From: Promicromonospora iranensis | GTDB lineage: Bacteria > Actinomycetota > Actinomycetes > Actinomycetales > Cellulomonadaceae | Assembly: GCF_028994775.1 (NCBI RefSeq) | Contig: NZ_JAJQMN010000016.1 | Span: 1-64,000 of the forward strand | Direction: 5' to 3' | DNA: 64,000 nucleotides | Shown here: piece by piece, positions 32,163 to 41,320 of the stretch | Numbering within the stretch: the first letter of the stretch is position 1 | How the letters are laid out: every line of letters begins with the position of its first letter | Notes under the pieces: model-generated | The model's input: only the letters and a program-made list of their open reading frames with translations | Told to the model about the DNA's origin: nothing | Databases searched by the model: none | Program-made: the position numbers and the translations under genes

Positions 32163-33788
32163 ATGCCGGAAGCCGAGAAGACCTTCTACCTCACGACGCC
32201 GATCTACTACGTGAACGATGCCCCTCATATCGGGCACGCGTACACGACGGTCGCCGCCGATGTCCTGACGCGCTGGCACCGTCAGAGGCAGGAGAGCGTC
32301 TGGTTCCTCACCGGGACGGACGAGCACGGCCAGAAGGTGCTTCGCACCGCAGAGGCGAACGGCGTGTCCCCTCAGGACTGGGCGGACCGGCTCGTCGAGA
32401 CGGCGTGGAAGCCGGTGCTCAAGACCCTCGACGTGCGCAACGACGACTTCATCCGCACCACGCAGGAGCGGCACGAGACCGCGGTGCAGGCGTTCCTCCA
32501 GGACCTGTACGACAAGGGCGAGATCTACGAGGGCTCCTACGAGGGGCCGTACTGCGTGGGCTGCGAGGAGTACAAGCTGCCGGGCGACCTGGTCGACGGC
32601 ACGGGCGACCACGAGGGCCAGAAGCTGTGCCCCATCCACGGGACGCCTGTCGAGATGCTCTCCGAGCAGAACTACTTCTTCAAGATGAGCGCGTACGCCG
32701 ACCGGCTGATCGCCCTGTACGAGGAGCACCCCGAGTTCGTCCAGCCGGCGTCGGCCCGCAACGAGGTCGTCAGCTTCGTGAAGCAGGGCCTGCAGGACCT
32801 GTCGATCTCGCGCTCCACGTTCGACTGGGGTGTCCCGATCCCGTGGAACTCGTCGCACGTGCTGTACGTGTGGTTCGACGCCCTGCTCAACTACGCCACG
32901 GCCGTGGGCCTGGACAGCAGCGACCCCGAGCGCAAGGAACAGTTCGCACGGACCTGGCCCGCCGACGTGCACCTCGTCGGCAAGGACATCCTGCGGTTCC
33001 ATGCCGTGATCTGGCCGGCCATGCTCATGGCCGCGGGCCTGCCCCTGCCGAAGACGGTGTTCGCGCACGGCTGGCTGCTGGTGGGTGGCGAGAAGATGAG
33101 CAAGTCCAAGCTCACCGGCATCGCGCCGTCGGACATCATCGACACCTTCGGGTCGGACGCGTTCCGCTACTACTTCATGCGGACCATCGCGTTCGGCGGC
33201 GACGGCTCGTTCTCCTGGGAGGACATGTCCGCCCGCTACAACGGCGAGCTCGCCAACGGGTTCGGCAACCTCGCGTCCCGGACCGCGGCGATGATCGGCA
33301 AGTACTTCGGTGGTTCGCTGCCGACTCCTGGTGAGCGCACGGACGCCGAGGTCGCCCTCGCTCAGGTCGCGGCCAAGGCCGTGGCCGACGCCGAGGCCGC
33401 GATCGACCGGCTGGCCATCCACGAGGCCGTGTCGGCGGTGTGGACGCTCGTGGACGCCACGAACGGCTACCTCGCCGACACCCAGCCGTGGAAGCTCGCG
33501 AAGGAGCCCGGCGAGACCGACGAGTCCGGCGCCGGGGTCGACGGCGGACGCCTCGCCACGACGCTCGTCACGGCCACGGAAGCGCTGCGGTCGCTCGCGG
33601 TGCTGCTCAACCCCATCACGCCCAAGGCGGCGGCCGCGCTGTGGGAGCTGCTCGGCGCGGAGGCTCACCTCGGGGCGCTCGATGCGCAGCCTCTCGAGAG
33701 TGCCGCCGCCTTCGGCGTCCTGCCCGCAGGCACCACGGTGACGAAGGGCGCCTCACTCTTCCCGCGCCTCGAGGACCAGACGGCCTGA
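32163..33788 (+). CDS. metG: Methionyl-tRNA synthetase
   Basis: A 541-residue class I synthetase. HIGH is at residues 22-25 and KMSKS begins at Lys311 within VGGEKMSKSKL. The connective-peptide knuckle CVGCEEYK keeps one cysteine pair while the second pair is reduced to LCPIHG. There is no C-terminal EMAP-like domain. It is followed after 11 bp by tatD, the usual actinobacterial order. Confidence 0.96.
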   Translation: MPEAEKTFYLTTPIYYVNDAPHIGHAYTTVAADVLTRWHRQRQESVWFLTGTDEHGQKVLRTAEANGVSPQDWADRLVETAWKPVLKTLDVRNDDFIRTTQERHETAVQAFLQDLYDKGEIYEGSYEGPYCVGCEEYKLPGDLVDGTGDHEGQKLCPIHGTPVEMLSEQNYFFKMSAYADRLIALYEEHPEFVQPASARNEVVSFVKQGLQDLSISRSTFDWGVPIPWNSSHVLYVWFDALLNYATAVGLDSSDPERKEQFARTWPADVHLVGKDILRFHAVIWPAMLMAAGLPLPKTVFAHGWLLVGGEKMSKSKLTGIAPSDIIDTFGSDAFRYYFMRTIAFGGDGSFSWEDMSARYNGELANGFGNLASRTAAMIGKYFGGSLPTPGERTDAEVALAQVAAKAVADAEAAIDRLAIHEAVSAVWTLVDATNGYLADTQPWKLAKEPGETDESGAGVDGGRLATTLVTATEALRSLAVLLNPITPKAAAALWELLGAEAHLGALDAQPLESAAAFGVLPAGTTVTKGASLFPRLEDQTA

Positions 33789-33799
33789 GCGGCCCGGAG

Positions 33800-34759
33800 A
33801 TGGCGAAGCGCACACGCGAGCGCGGATTCCCGGCCGATCCGGAGCCGCTGCCCGTACCCGTCGTCGACAACCACACCCACCTCGACCACATCGGTGCTGT
33901 CCTCCCGGACACGCCGCCCGACGGCGAGCCAGGTGGCGCCTGGCCGCCGTCGGTCGCCGACCACCTGGCGCGTGCCGCGCGTGCGGGGGTGGACCGTGTG
34001 GTCCAGGTGGGCTGTGACCTCCCGTCGGCCCGGTGGACCGACACCCTCCTCACGACGTCGGGCGCGGGTGCTCAGCCGACGGCGGGGGTCCTGGGGGCCG
34101 TCGCCATCCATCCCAACGAAGCCACGCTGCACGCCGGCATCCTCGAGGTCGGGCCGGACGGGCTCGCACCGGAGCCCGAGGCGCACCACGCCGTCGGGCT
34201 CGACGACGCGATCGCCGAGATCGCGGACCTGGCCAAGGGCAACGAACGCATCCGGGCGATCGGCGAGACCGGTATGGACCTGTTCCGCACGGGTCCGCGC
34301 GGCGCGCAGGCCCAGCGGGACAGCTTCCGCACGCACATCGCGCTGGCCAAGGAGCTGGGCCTCGCCCTGCAGATCCACGACCGGGACGCGCACGCCGAGG
34401 TCATCGAGGTCCTGCTGGCCGACGGCGCCCCCGAGCGCACCGTCTTCCACTGCTTCAGCGGCGACGCCGAGATGGCCCGCGTCTGCGCCGAGAACGGCTG
34501 GTACCTGTCGTTCGCCGGGCCGGTCACCTTCAAGGCCAACCATCACCTGCGGGAGGCGCTGACGGCGGCACCGCGGGAGCTGATCCTGCTGGAGACCGAC
34601 GCCCCGTACCTCACGCCGCACCCCTTCCGGGGCCAGCCGAACGCCCCGTTCGCGGCCGCCCACACGGCCAGAGCCATGGCGGCTCACCTGGACGAAGACC
34701 TCGGGACGCTGTGCACCGACCTCGCCGCGAACTCGGAACGCGTCTACGGCACCTGGTGA
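33800..34759 (+). CDS. tatD: TatD-family metal-dependent DNase
   Basis: A 319-residue TIM-barrel hydrolase. Metal ligands are His25 and His27 (DNHTHLDH), the glutamate of IGETGMD, His in LQIHDRDAH, His in VFHCFSGD and Asp in LLETDAPYL. TatD proteins are 3'-5' exonucleases in DNA repair. ATG 33800 has a GGAG upstream. A 13-bp hairpin closes the unit before the G5 genes. Confidence 0.92.
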   Translation: MAKRTRERGFPADPEPLPVPVVDNHTHLDHIGAVLPDTPPDGEPGGAWPPSVADHLARAARAGVDRVVQVGCDLPSARWTDTLLTTSGAGAQPTAGVLGAVAIHPNEATLHAGILEVGPDGLAPEPEAHHAVGLDDAIAEIADLAKGNERIRAIGETGMDLFRTGPRGAQAQRDSFRTHIALAKELGLALQIHDRDAHAEVIEVLLADGAPERTVFHCFSGDAEMARVCAENGWYLSFAGPVTFKANHHLREALTAAPRELILLETDAPYLTPHPFRGQPNAPFAAAHTARAMAAHLDEDLGTLCTDLAANSERVYGTW

Positions 34760-34793
34760 AAATGCCGCATTGAGGCGAAGAATGCGGTATTTC
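34758..34793 (+). terminator. Hairpin after tatD
   Basis: Arms at 34758-34771 and 34781-34793 (AATGCCGCATT with AATGCGGTATT) with one mismatch overlap the tatD stop. The following AT-rich TATTTC-ATTTC ends at the next ATG, so the right arm may also carry that gene's -10. Confidence 0.5.
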
Positions 34794-34798
34794 ATTTC

Positions 34799-36022
34799 AT
34801 GCCCGGTTGGCTTTTCCTGCGCGGTTTGTTCCGTTACGGTCTGGTGCTCGTGGTGAGGTACGCACGGCCGTGGCTCGCGAGCAGAGCGGCCCGCTGGGTG
34901 GTCCGTGGCGCCGTCGTCGGCACGCTCGCTGCTGTGAGCGGTGTCTACGTCGCCAACGCGAACACCCTGACGATCGACTACAACGGCGTCGTCCGCACGG
35001 TCGGTGTCTACGGGGACACGGTGGGCGAGGCGCTCGCGTCGCAGCACATCCGGCTGGGGCGCGACGACGTCGTGCAGCCCGCCGCGACCTCCGACGTCGG
35101 CGCGGGTGGCACCGTGGTGGTCCGGACCAGCCGCGAGGTCACCGTCGAGCTAGATGGCCAGGTCATGACGCTCCGCACCACCGCGGGCACCGTCGGTGAG
35201 CTGCTGGCGGCCCTGGGACCGCGTGGGGACGGTGCGCTCGCCACGGCCTCCCGGACCGCGCGGCTGGACCGCGACCCGGTCCGGTTCTCCACGGTCAAGC
35301 AGGTGAACATCGCGGTGGACGGCTCGGTGCTCGAGTTCCACACCACCCAGTCGACGGTCCGCGGCCTGTTCCGCGAGGCGGGCATCTCGCTGGCCGACCG
35401 TGACGTCACCTCCGTGCCGCTCGACGCCGCGGCCGTGGACGGGATGGTCGTCATGGTTAGTCGCGACGCCTCGTCGTCGCGCACGGTGACCGAGGTGCTG
35501 CCGTTCGAGACCGAGACCGTCGAGGACTCGAGCCTGCCGGAGGGCTACGAGTCGATCCGCACGGCGGGCGTGCCCGGTGAGGCCAAGGTGACGTACGCGG
35601 TGAAGACGGTCGGCGGGGCGGTCGTCGAGCGCACGCTGGTGGAGCGCAAGGTCACCCGTAAGCCGGTGAACGAGGTGCTGGTGGTAGGGACCATGGACGT
35701 CGCCACGGCCCCTGTCGACCCCGGCTCCGCACGGGCACTGGGCCAGGCGATGGCCGCGGAACGTGGCTGGGGTGCCGACGAGTTCTCGTGCCTGGACCAG
35801 CTCTGGCAGAAGGAGAGCGGCTGGCGCTGGAACGCGGACAACCCGAACAGCTCCGCCTACGGCATCCCGCAGGCGCTGCCGGGCTCCAAGATGGCGACCG
35901 TCGGCAGCGACTGGCTGACCAACCCGGCCACCCAGATCGAGTGGGGCTTCGGGTACATCTCCGGGCGCTACGGCACACCCTGCAGCGCTTGGGCCCACTC
36001 CGTGGAGATCGGTTGGTACTGA
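34799..36022 (+). CDS. RpfB-like G5-domain cell-wall lytic protein, copy 1
   Basis: A 407-residue exported protein: N-terminal membrane anchor (about 40-55), two or three DUF348 ubiquitin-like modules (LTIDYNGVVRTVGVYGDTVG, VTVELDGQVMTLRTTAG, VNIAVDGSVLEFHTTQST), a G5 domain (about 240-305, ending KVTRKPVNEVLVVGT) and a C-terminal lysozyme-like domain with catalytic Glu339 in LWQKESGWRWN. It should cleave peptidoglycan at growth or resuscitation. The place between tatD and rsmA is that of rpfB. The ending GYISGRYGTPCSAWAHS is of the transglycosylase-like rather than the classical Rpf type. Confidence 0.85.
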   Translation: MPGWLFLRGLFRYGLVLVVRYARPWLASRAARWVVRGAVVGTLAAVSGVYVANANTLTIDYNGVVRTVGVYGDTVGEALASQHIRLGRDDVVQPAATSDVGAGGTVVVRTSREVTVELDGQVMTLRTTAGTVGELLAALGPRGDGALATASRTARLDRDPVRFSTVKQVNIAVDGSVLEFHTTQSTVRGLFREAGISLADRDVTSVPLDAAAVDGMVVMVSRDASSSRTVTEVLPFETETVEDSSLPEGYESIRTAGVPGEAKVTYAVKTVGGAVVERTLVERKVTRKPVNEVLVVGTMDVATAPVDPGSARALGQAMAAERGWGADEFSCLDQLWQKESGWRWNADNPNSSAYGIPQALPGSKMATVGSDWLTNPATQIEWGFGYISGRYGTPCSAWAHSVEIGWY

Positions 36023-36053
36023 GCCATGCTTTTCCCAGCAGACATTTAGGGTA

Positions 36054-36085
36054 TTGCTGAGCTTTCTGGACCCTTTGCTCAGCAA
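36054..36085 (+). terminator. Hairpin after G5 gene 1
   Basis: TTGCTGAGC (36054-36062) and GCTCAGCAA (36077-36085) form a 9-bp stem with a 14-nt loop in an AT-richer gap. Confidence 0.5.
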
Positions 36086-36100
36086 ATCACGCAATAGCGC

Positions 36101-36128
36101 TTGCATTTGGTAACGGCCGAGTTACGGT
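36101..36128 (+). promoter_or_regulatory. Promoter of G5 gene 2 with GTAAC-N6-GTTAC site
   Basis: TTGCAT (36101-36106), 16 nt, TACGGT (36123-36128). A GTAAC-N6-GTTAC inverted repeat (36110-36125) overlaps the spacer and -10. The same element recurs at G5 gene 3. Confidence 0.5.
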
Positions 36129-36236
36129 CTGTGAGACCGCCGGATCGGACAGCCGGGCCCACGTCTCGCGCGAGAGGTGCGTGCGAGGCGAGCCGCCCCG
36201 GCTGCCGTGCCCGGACCGCTCGAGGACTGGACCCGC

Positions 36237-37610
36237 GTGACATCTCCGCATCCGGCTCAGAGCAGCCCCAGACGACTCTTCCTCCACCCCGACGCCGACG
36301 GCGACGTCGGCCTCACCGAGCCTTTCGGCCCGCCGCCGCCCGCGGACGAGGTGTTTCCCGCGGCGATGACCGTCGCGGACGTGCTCAACACCCCGTCCGA
36401 GGTGATGGACAGCCTTCCGCCCGGCCATCCCTCCGGGCCGACGCCGGTCGTGACGACCGGCGGGGCAGGGGTCATGACGACCCCGCCGCCCCCGCCGCCG
36501 CCGCCCGAGCCGGAGCCACCCAGGCGGCGCCGCGGCGTGGTGCTCCTCGTGACCTTCGTGGTCGTCGCGCTGGCCGGTGCCGGTGGCGCCGCGACCTACG
36601 CGGCGGCCCACAAGACGGTCACGCTCGACGTGGACGGCGAGGTGGCCACCGTCGAGACCTTCGAGGGTGACGTCGGCGACCTGCTGGCGGGGGAGGGTGT
36701 CGAGCTCACCGGCCGGGACGTCGTGACGCCCGGCGTGGACGGCGCGCTGCGGGACGGCGGCACCGTGGTGGTCCGCTATGCCCACGAGGTCACCGTGCGG
36801 GCCGACGGCGAGCAACGGACCGCCTGGGTGGCCGCACTCGATGCCGACCAGGCGCTGAGCCAGCTCTCGCAGGAGTCCGGCCGTGTGGTCCTGGTCCCTT
36901 CGCGTGCCGAGGGCCGGGTGACCCTCCCGATGCGGCTCGACGCCGACGGCCCGGTGTACCTGGTGGCCGGCGGGGAGACGCAGCGGGTGGCTGACGGCTC
37001 CGTGCACCTCGACGAGCTGCTCGCCGCGAACGACATCGCCGTGGACGCGGACGACCGGATCGCCGTCGGGCACAGGCCGATGGGCGATCAGGACGCGCCC
37101 GCGGTGACTGTGGTCGTCAAGGATATCCAAACCTCCATCGTCGAGACGGTCAGCACGATGCCGTTCGACACGGTGACGGCGACCGACCCGGACCACTACG
37201 AGGATCTCGGCCCATACGTCGCCTCCGAAGGAGCCGCCGGCAAGCGGGTCATGTCGTGGGACATCACCGAGGTCGACGGCAAGGTCGTGAGCAAGGAGCA
37301 GCTGAACACCTGGGTCGCGAAGGCACCTGTCGACAGGGTGATCATGTACGGCACGAAGAAGCGCCCCGAGCCCGAGCCGGACCCGAAGCCGAAGTCCGAC
37401 GCGAAGTCCGACACGAAGTCGAAGCCGGGCTCGAAGTCCGACGGCAAGTCCGACGCCAAGGCCGACACGAAGCCCGACGCCAAGTCCGACGCCAAGTCCG
37501 ACGCTAAGGCCGACACGAAGTCCGACGCTAAGTCCGACGCTAAGTCCGACACGGAGACCGAGCCGAAGCGCGATGCCGGGCCTGACTCGAAGCGGCAGGC
37601 CGAGAACTGA
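36237..37610 (+). CDS. G5/DUF348 membrane-anchored protein without lysozyme domain (copy 2)
   Basis: A 457-residue paralogue of the flanking G5 proteins. It has a proline-rich cytosolic N-terminus (PPPPPPPP around residue 83-90), one helix (VVLLVTFVVVALAGAGGAAT), DUF348 modules (VTLDVDGEVATVETFEGDVG) and a G5 domain ending KAPVDRVIMYGTKK at about residue 377. After that, instead of the catalytic domain, comes a 75-residue Lys/Ser/Asp/Ala tail of KSDA-type repeats. It should bind peptidoglycan but not cut it. GTG 36237 matches the start context of copy 3. Confidence 0.8.
   Translation: MTSPHPAQSSPRRLFLHPDADGDVGLTEPFGPPPPADEVFPAAMTVADVLNTPSEVMDSLPPGHPSGPTPVVTTGGAGVMTTPPPPPPPPEPEPPRRRRGVVLLVTFVVVALAGAGGAATYAAAHKTVTLDVDGEVATVETFEGDVGDLLAGEGVELTGRDVVTPGVDGALRDGGTVVVRYAHEVTVRADGEQRTAWVAALDADQALSQLSQESGRVVLVPSRAEGRVTLPMRLDADGPVYLVAGGETQRVADGSVHLDELLAANDIAVDADDRIAVGHRPMGDQDAPAVTVVVKDIQTSIVETVSTMPFDTVTATDPDHYEDLGPYVASEGAAGKRVMSWDITEVDGKVVSKEQLNTWVAKAPVDRVIMYGTKKRPEPEPDPKPKSDAKSDTKSKPGSKSDGKSDAKADTKPDAKSDAKSDAKADTKSDAKSDAKSDTETEPKRDAGPDSKRQAEN
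37392..37550 (+). repeat. Low-complexity 12-bp repeat coding a KSDA/KADT tail
   Basis: Degenerate units of AAGTCCGACGCC or AAGTCCGACACG repeat about 13 times in frame and encode the charged tail of the G5 protein. Confidence 0.7.
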
Positions 37611-37978
37611 CCCGGTAGTGCCCCACCGCCACCCCTCACAGGCCCCTCCGAGACTTGGACACTTGTCCAAGACAAGTGACCGAGAACACAGTTGCAATTC
37701 ACTGGGATAGTTGGCCGAGCGGTAACAAATCAGTTACGTTCGGTTGTCCTCGCTGGCGCGGGGGTGCGAAGTGGTGTAGACCACTGCACTCCGGCGGCAG
37801 TAGGACGGCACTGGACGCGGAACCTCGCGGGCAGTGTGAGACCGCCGGATCGGCCGGTCGAGACCGCGACGACTCGCGAGAGTCGCCAGGCCCCCAGGCC
37901 GAATCGTGGTAAGGATTCCCGCCCCAAACGGGACCCGTCTCGCCGCCCGTGCCCGGGACGTCCGACGACTGGACACGA
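37611..37978 (+). promoter_or_regulatory. 368-bp control region of G5 gene 3
   Basis: From left to right: two overlapping hairpins (37654-37671, 37660-37678); a promoter TTGGCC (37711-37716), 18 nt, TACGTT (37735-37740) overlapped by GTAAC-N6-GTTAC (37722-37737); and a leader of about 230 nt that shares GTGAGACCGCCGGATCGG (37836-37853) with the leader of G5 gene 2 (36131-36148). No conserved riboswitch could be recognised and no coding sequence is evident. Confidence 0.5.
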
Positions 37979-39358
37979 GTGAACCCCCGTTTTGAGCAGC
38001 AGAGTTCTGGCTCCATCCCCAGCATCAACTCAGAGTCCGAGGCTGTAGCACCTCAGGACGCCCCCTCGAAGCGTCGCCGTCGCTGGCCGCTCGTCGCCGG
38101 CCTCTCGGCCGTCGCGATCGTCGCGTCCGGATCGGTCGCCTTCGCGGAGGCACAGAAGACCGTCACGCTCGACGTCGACGGCACATCGAAGACCATCACC
38201 ACCTACTCCGGCTCCGTCGCAGGCATGCTCGAGTCGCAGGGCGTCCGTCTGGGCGACCGCGACCTCGTGGCCCCCGGGGCCGACGCCAAGCTGTCCGACG
38301 GTGACGAGATCGTCGTCCGCTACGCCCGCCAGGTCACCATGTCCGACGGCAAGGCGGAGCGAGACGTCTGGGTCACTGTCACCGACGCGCACGAGGCGCT
38401 GACCACCCTCGCCGAGCGTGGCGGCGACGTCGCGCTCGTGGCGTCCCGCTCCGGCGATCGTGTGTCGCTCCCGCTCCGCCTGAACGACGACGGCCCCGTC
38501 GCCGTCGTGGCGGACGGCTCGGCCCGAGTGGTCGAGGACCACTCGGCGAGCGTCGACAGCGTGCTGGACGACGTCAAGATCAAGGTCGATAAGAACGACC
38601 TCGTGAGCGTCGTCCCGGTCGACACCCTGGCCGAGGACAAGACGATCGACGCCAGGTCGGCGAAGTCTGCCCGGGAGGCCGGCGCCGACGTCGCCGTCCA
38701 GGTGCAGCGCGTCGAGAGCAAGCAGGTCACCAAGAAGTCCCACGTGGCCTTCGACACGAAGACGGTCCAGGACGACGACCGCTTCGTCGACGAGGGCGAG
38801 CTCGTCCGGACCGACGGTGAGCGGGGAGTCCGCACGCGGGTCATCCTGCTGCGCACCGTCGACGGCGAGGTCGTGCTCCGCAAGGAGCTCTCCGACAAGG
38901 TCACGAAGAAGCCTGTCGACCGCGTCATCGTCGAGGGCACCAAGGAGCGCCCCGTCGTGGAGGAGACCTCCGCCGAGGTCGAGACCGAGGCGGCCAGCGA
39001 GCCCAGCGGCTCCAGCGAGCCCAGCGGCTCCAGCGAGCCGAGCACCCCGGTGCCGGCGGGCTCCGTCAAGGAGATCGGTCAGCAGATGGCCGCCGCCCGT
39101 GGCTGGACCGGCCAGGAGTGGACCTGCCTCGAGATGCTCTGGGAGCGCGAGTCCGGCTGGAACCACCAGGCGGCTAACCCGTCGTCGGGTGCCTACGGCA
39201 TCCCGCAGGCGCTGCCCGGCTCCAAGATGGGCTCGGCGGGCTCGGACTGGGCGACCAACCCGGCCACCCAGATCAAGTGGGGTCTCGGCTACATCGCTGA
39301 CCGCTACGGCACGCCGTGCGGTGCGTGGGGCCACTCGGAGTCGGTGGGTTGGTACTGA
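37979..39358 (+). CDS. RpfB-like G5-domain cell-wall lytic protein, copy 3
   Basis: A 459-residue protein: basic N-terminus [11 protein letters not shown] leading into one membrane helix or signal anchor, three DUF348 modules ([20 protein letters not shown]), a G5 domain ending [16 protein letters not shown], a Ser/Glu/Pro linker with SEPSGS repeats, and a lysozyme-like domain with catalytic Glu391 in [11 protein letters not shown]. It is the best match to RpfB by position, directly before rsmA. GTG 37979 is preceded by a GACTGGACACGA stretch also found before copy 2. Confidence 0.87.
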   Translation: MNPRFEQQSSGSIPSINSESEAVAPQDAPSKRRRRWPLVAGLSAVAIVASGSVAFAEAQKTVTLDVDGTSKTITTYSGSVAGMLESQGVRLGDRDLVAPGADAKLSDGDEIVVRYARQVTMSDGKAERDVWVTVTDAHEALTTLAERGGDVALVASRSGDRVSLPLRLNDDGPVAVVADGSARVVEDHSASVDSVLDDVKIKVDKNDLVSVVPVDTLAEDKTIDARSAKSAREAGADVAVQVQRVESKQVTKKSHVAFDTKTVQDDDRFVDEGELVRTDGERGVRTRVILLRTVDGEVVLRKELSDKVTKKPVDRVIVEGTKERPVVEETSAEVETEAASEPSGSSEPSGSSEPSTPVPAGSVKEIGQQMAAARGWTGQEWTCLEMLWERESGWNHQAANPSSGAYGIPQALPGSKMGSAGSDWATNPATQIKWGLGYIADRYGTPCGAWGHSESVGWY

Positions 39359-39454
39359 TCCGACCCTAGGTCGCTCTCGTGCTGCGCGCACTCTCCGGCG
39401 GAACTTGCTTCGCTGCGTCCCACCTCCGAGTGCGCTCCGCACGAACGCTCCAGA

Positions 39455-39460
39455 TAGGCT
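39455..39460 (+). promoter_or_regulatory. -10 TAGGCT, leaderless start of rsmA
   Basis: TAGGCT ends 7 nt before ATG 39468. The 109-bp gap after G5 gene 3 holds no clear terminator. Confidence 0.5.
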
Positions 39461-39467
39461 CCCCTGC

Positions 39468-40337
39468 ATGAACGAAACCTCAAGCGCCCTGCTCGGTCCC
39501 GCGGAGATCCGCGACCTGGCAGGGCGTTTGGGCGTTCGGCCCACCAAGACGCTGGGTCAGAACTTTCTGCACGACGGCGGAACGGTCCGCAAGATCGTGC
39601 GGATCGCCGGGCTGCGGCCCGGCGAACGGGTCGTCGAGGTGGGGCCCGGGCTGGGCTCCCTCACCCTTGGTCTGGTCGAGGCCGGCGCCTCGGTGGTCGC
39701 CATCGAGATCGACCCGGTCCTGGCCGGGCAGATCACCGAAACCGTCAAGGCACGGTTCCCGGACGCCGACTTCGAGGTGGTGCTCTCCGACGCGCTGGAC
39801 GTCACCGCCCTGCCCGGTGAGCCGCCGACGGCGCTCGTGGCGAACCTCCCGTACAACGTGGCCGTCCCGGTGCTGCTCACGATGCTGCAGCGGTTCGACT
39901 CGCTGGAACGGGTGCTCGTGATGGTGCAGGCCGAGGTGGCCGACCGGGTCGCCGCGGTACCAGGCTCGAAGATCTACGGCATCCCGTCGGTGAAGGCGGC
40001 CTGGTACGCGTCGGCGCGCCGGGCCGGGACCATCGGCCGCAACGTCTTCTGGCCCGCGCCGAACGTCGACTCCGCGCTCGTGTACCTGGAGCGCCGGGAT
40101 CCGCCGTCGACCAGCGCGCCGCGCGAGCGGGTCTTCGCCGTCATCGACGCCGCGTTCGCGCAGCGGCGCAAGACGCTGCGAGCCGCGTTGTCGGGCCTGT
40201 TCGGCTCAGGAGCCGCCGCCGAGACGGCGCTGCGTGCCGCGGGTGTGGACCCGAGCGCACGCGGGGAGACGCTCGTCGTCGAGCAGTTCGCCCGCATCGC
40301 GGAACAGCTCGACCAGCGGGCGGAGGGCGCCGAGTGA
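39468..40337 (+). CDS. rsmA: 16S rRNA dimethyladenosine transferase
   Basis: A 289-residue KsgA/Rsm[10 protein letters not shown], the SAM loop [20 protein letters not shown] and the catalytic NLPYNVAVP (target-base loop) are all present, with the C-terminal helical domain from about residue 190. It dimethylates A1518 and A1519. Its end overlaps ispE by 4 nt (GTGA), the standard actinobacterial ksgA-ispE operon. Confidence 0.95.
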   Translation: MNETSSALLGPAEIRDLAGRLGVRPTKTLGQNFLHDGGTVRKIVRIAGLRPGERVVEVGPGLGSLTLGLVEAGASVVAIEIDPVLAGQITETVKARFPDADFEVVLSDALDVTALPGEPPTALVANLPYNVAVPVLLTMLQRFDSLERVLVMVQAEVADRVAAVPGSKIYGIPSVKAAWYASARRAGTIGRNVFWPAPNVDSALVYLERRDPPSTSAPRERVFAVIDAAFAQRRKTLRAALSGLFGSGAAAETALRAAGVDPSARGETLVVEQFARIAEQLDQRAEGAE

Positions 40338-41287
40338 GCGCCCGTCTCAGTGCGGCGCCGCCGCCGTCGGTCCGCGTGCGCGCGCCCGGAAAGGTCAACC
40401 TCGCCCTGCGGGTCGGGCCGGTCGGGAGCGACGGCTACCACCCGCTGGCGACCATCTTCCAGGCGGTGTCCCTCTTCGAGGAGGTCACGGCGACGCAGGT
40501 GGCGCCGGGGTCCGGTATCTCGCTGACGGTCTCGGGCCCGCAGGCGGACGCCGTGCCGACCGATGAGTCCAACCTCGCGTGGCGCGCCGCCGCGCTGCTC
40601 GCCGACCGCACGGGGCTGGCGGCCGACGTCGCGCTGCACATCACCAAGGGCGTGCCGGTCGCCGGGGGCATGGCCGGCGGGTCAGCCGACGCCGCCGCAG
40701 CGCTCGTGGCCTGTGACGCGCTCTGGGAGGCCGGGGTGCCGCGCCCGGAGCTGGTGGAGATGGCCGCGGAGCTCGGGGCCGACGTGCCGTTCTCGCTCCT
40801 GGGGCACACCGCCGTCGGCACGCGGCGCGGCGACCTGCTGACCCCGGCGATGACACGCGGCGAGTTCCACTGGTGCTTCGGCACGCAGCGCGTCGGCCTG
40901 TCGACACCCAGCGTGTTCCGACGGTTCGACGAGCTCGCGGGCCCGTCGACGCCCGACGTCGCGCCCGCCGCCGACGACACCGAGCTCATGCACGCGCTCC
41001 GGGCCGGGGACGCGGTCGCACTGGGCGAGGCGCTGCACAACGACCTGCAGGGCCCTGCCCTGGACCTGCGACCCGAGCTCGCCGCCGTGCTCGACGTCGC
41101 CATGGACTCCGGGGCGCTGGGCGTGGTCGTGTCCGGGTCCGGCCCCACCGTCGCGGCTCTCGGCCGCTCCCGGCAGCATGCGCTGGCGCTAGGGGCTGCG
41201 TGGACGGCGGCCGATGTCGTCGACGCCGTCTGGTGCGCCACGGGCCCCGCCCCGGGCACGCAGATCATCACCTCGATCACCCGCTGA
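40334..41287 (+). CDS. ispE: 4-diphosphocytidyl-2-C-methyl-D-erythritol kinase
   Basis: A 317-residue GHMP kinase. [17 protein letters not shown] is the substrate loop with catalytic Lys, [19 protein letters not shown] the ATP loop, and [12 protein letters not shown] the third motif. It phosphorylates CDP-ME in the MEP isoprenoid pathway, which feeds the polyprenyl carriers used by peptidoglycan synthesis and protein mannosylation. Translationally coupled to rsmA. Confidence 0.95.
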   Translation: MSARLSAAPPPSVRVRAPGKVNLALRVGPVGSDGYHPLATIFQAVSLFEEVTATQVAPGSGISLTVSGPQADAVPTDESNLAWRAAALLADRTGLAADVALHITKGVPVAGGMAGGSADAAAALVACDALWEAGVPRPELVEMAAELGADVPFSLLGHTAVGTRRGDLLTPAMTRGEFHWCFGTQRVGLSTPSVFRRFDELAGPSTPDVAPAADDTELMHALRAGDAVALGEALHNDLQGPALDLRPELAAVLDVAMDSGALGVVVSGSGPTVAALGRSRQHALALGAAWTAADVVDAVWCATGPAPGTQIITSITR

Positions 41288-41290
41288 CCG

Positions 41291-41320
41291 CCCTCCCCCC
41301 GCCACAGTGGCGGGGAGGGG
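41291..41320. terminator. Bidirectional hairpin between ispE and the CE7-like gene
   Basis: CCCT-(CC)-CCCCGCCA pairs with TGGCGGGGAGGG with a 2-nt bulge. It fills the gap between convergent stop codons. Confidence 0.5.

Noticed and set aside
37740-37978. Possible ydaO (c-di-AMP) riboswitch in the leader of G5 gene 3, as known for some actinobacterial rpf genes
   Set aside because: The leader is long enough, but the conserved ydaO blocks (GGGGAACC-like, GGGTGAA-like and CCGACAGCTAACC-like) are not found there nor in front of G5 genes 1 and 2.
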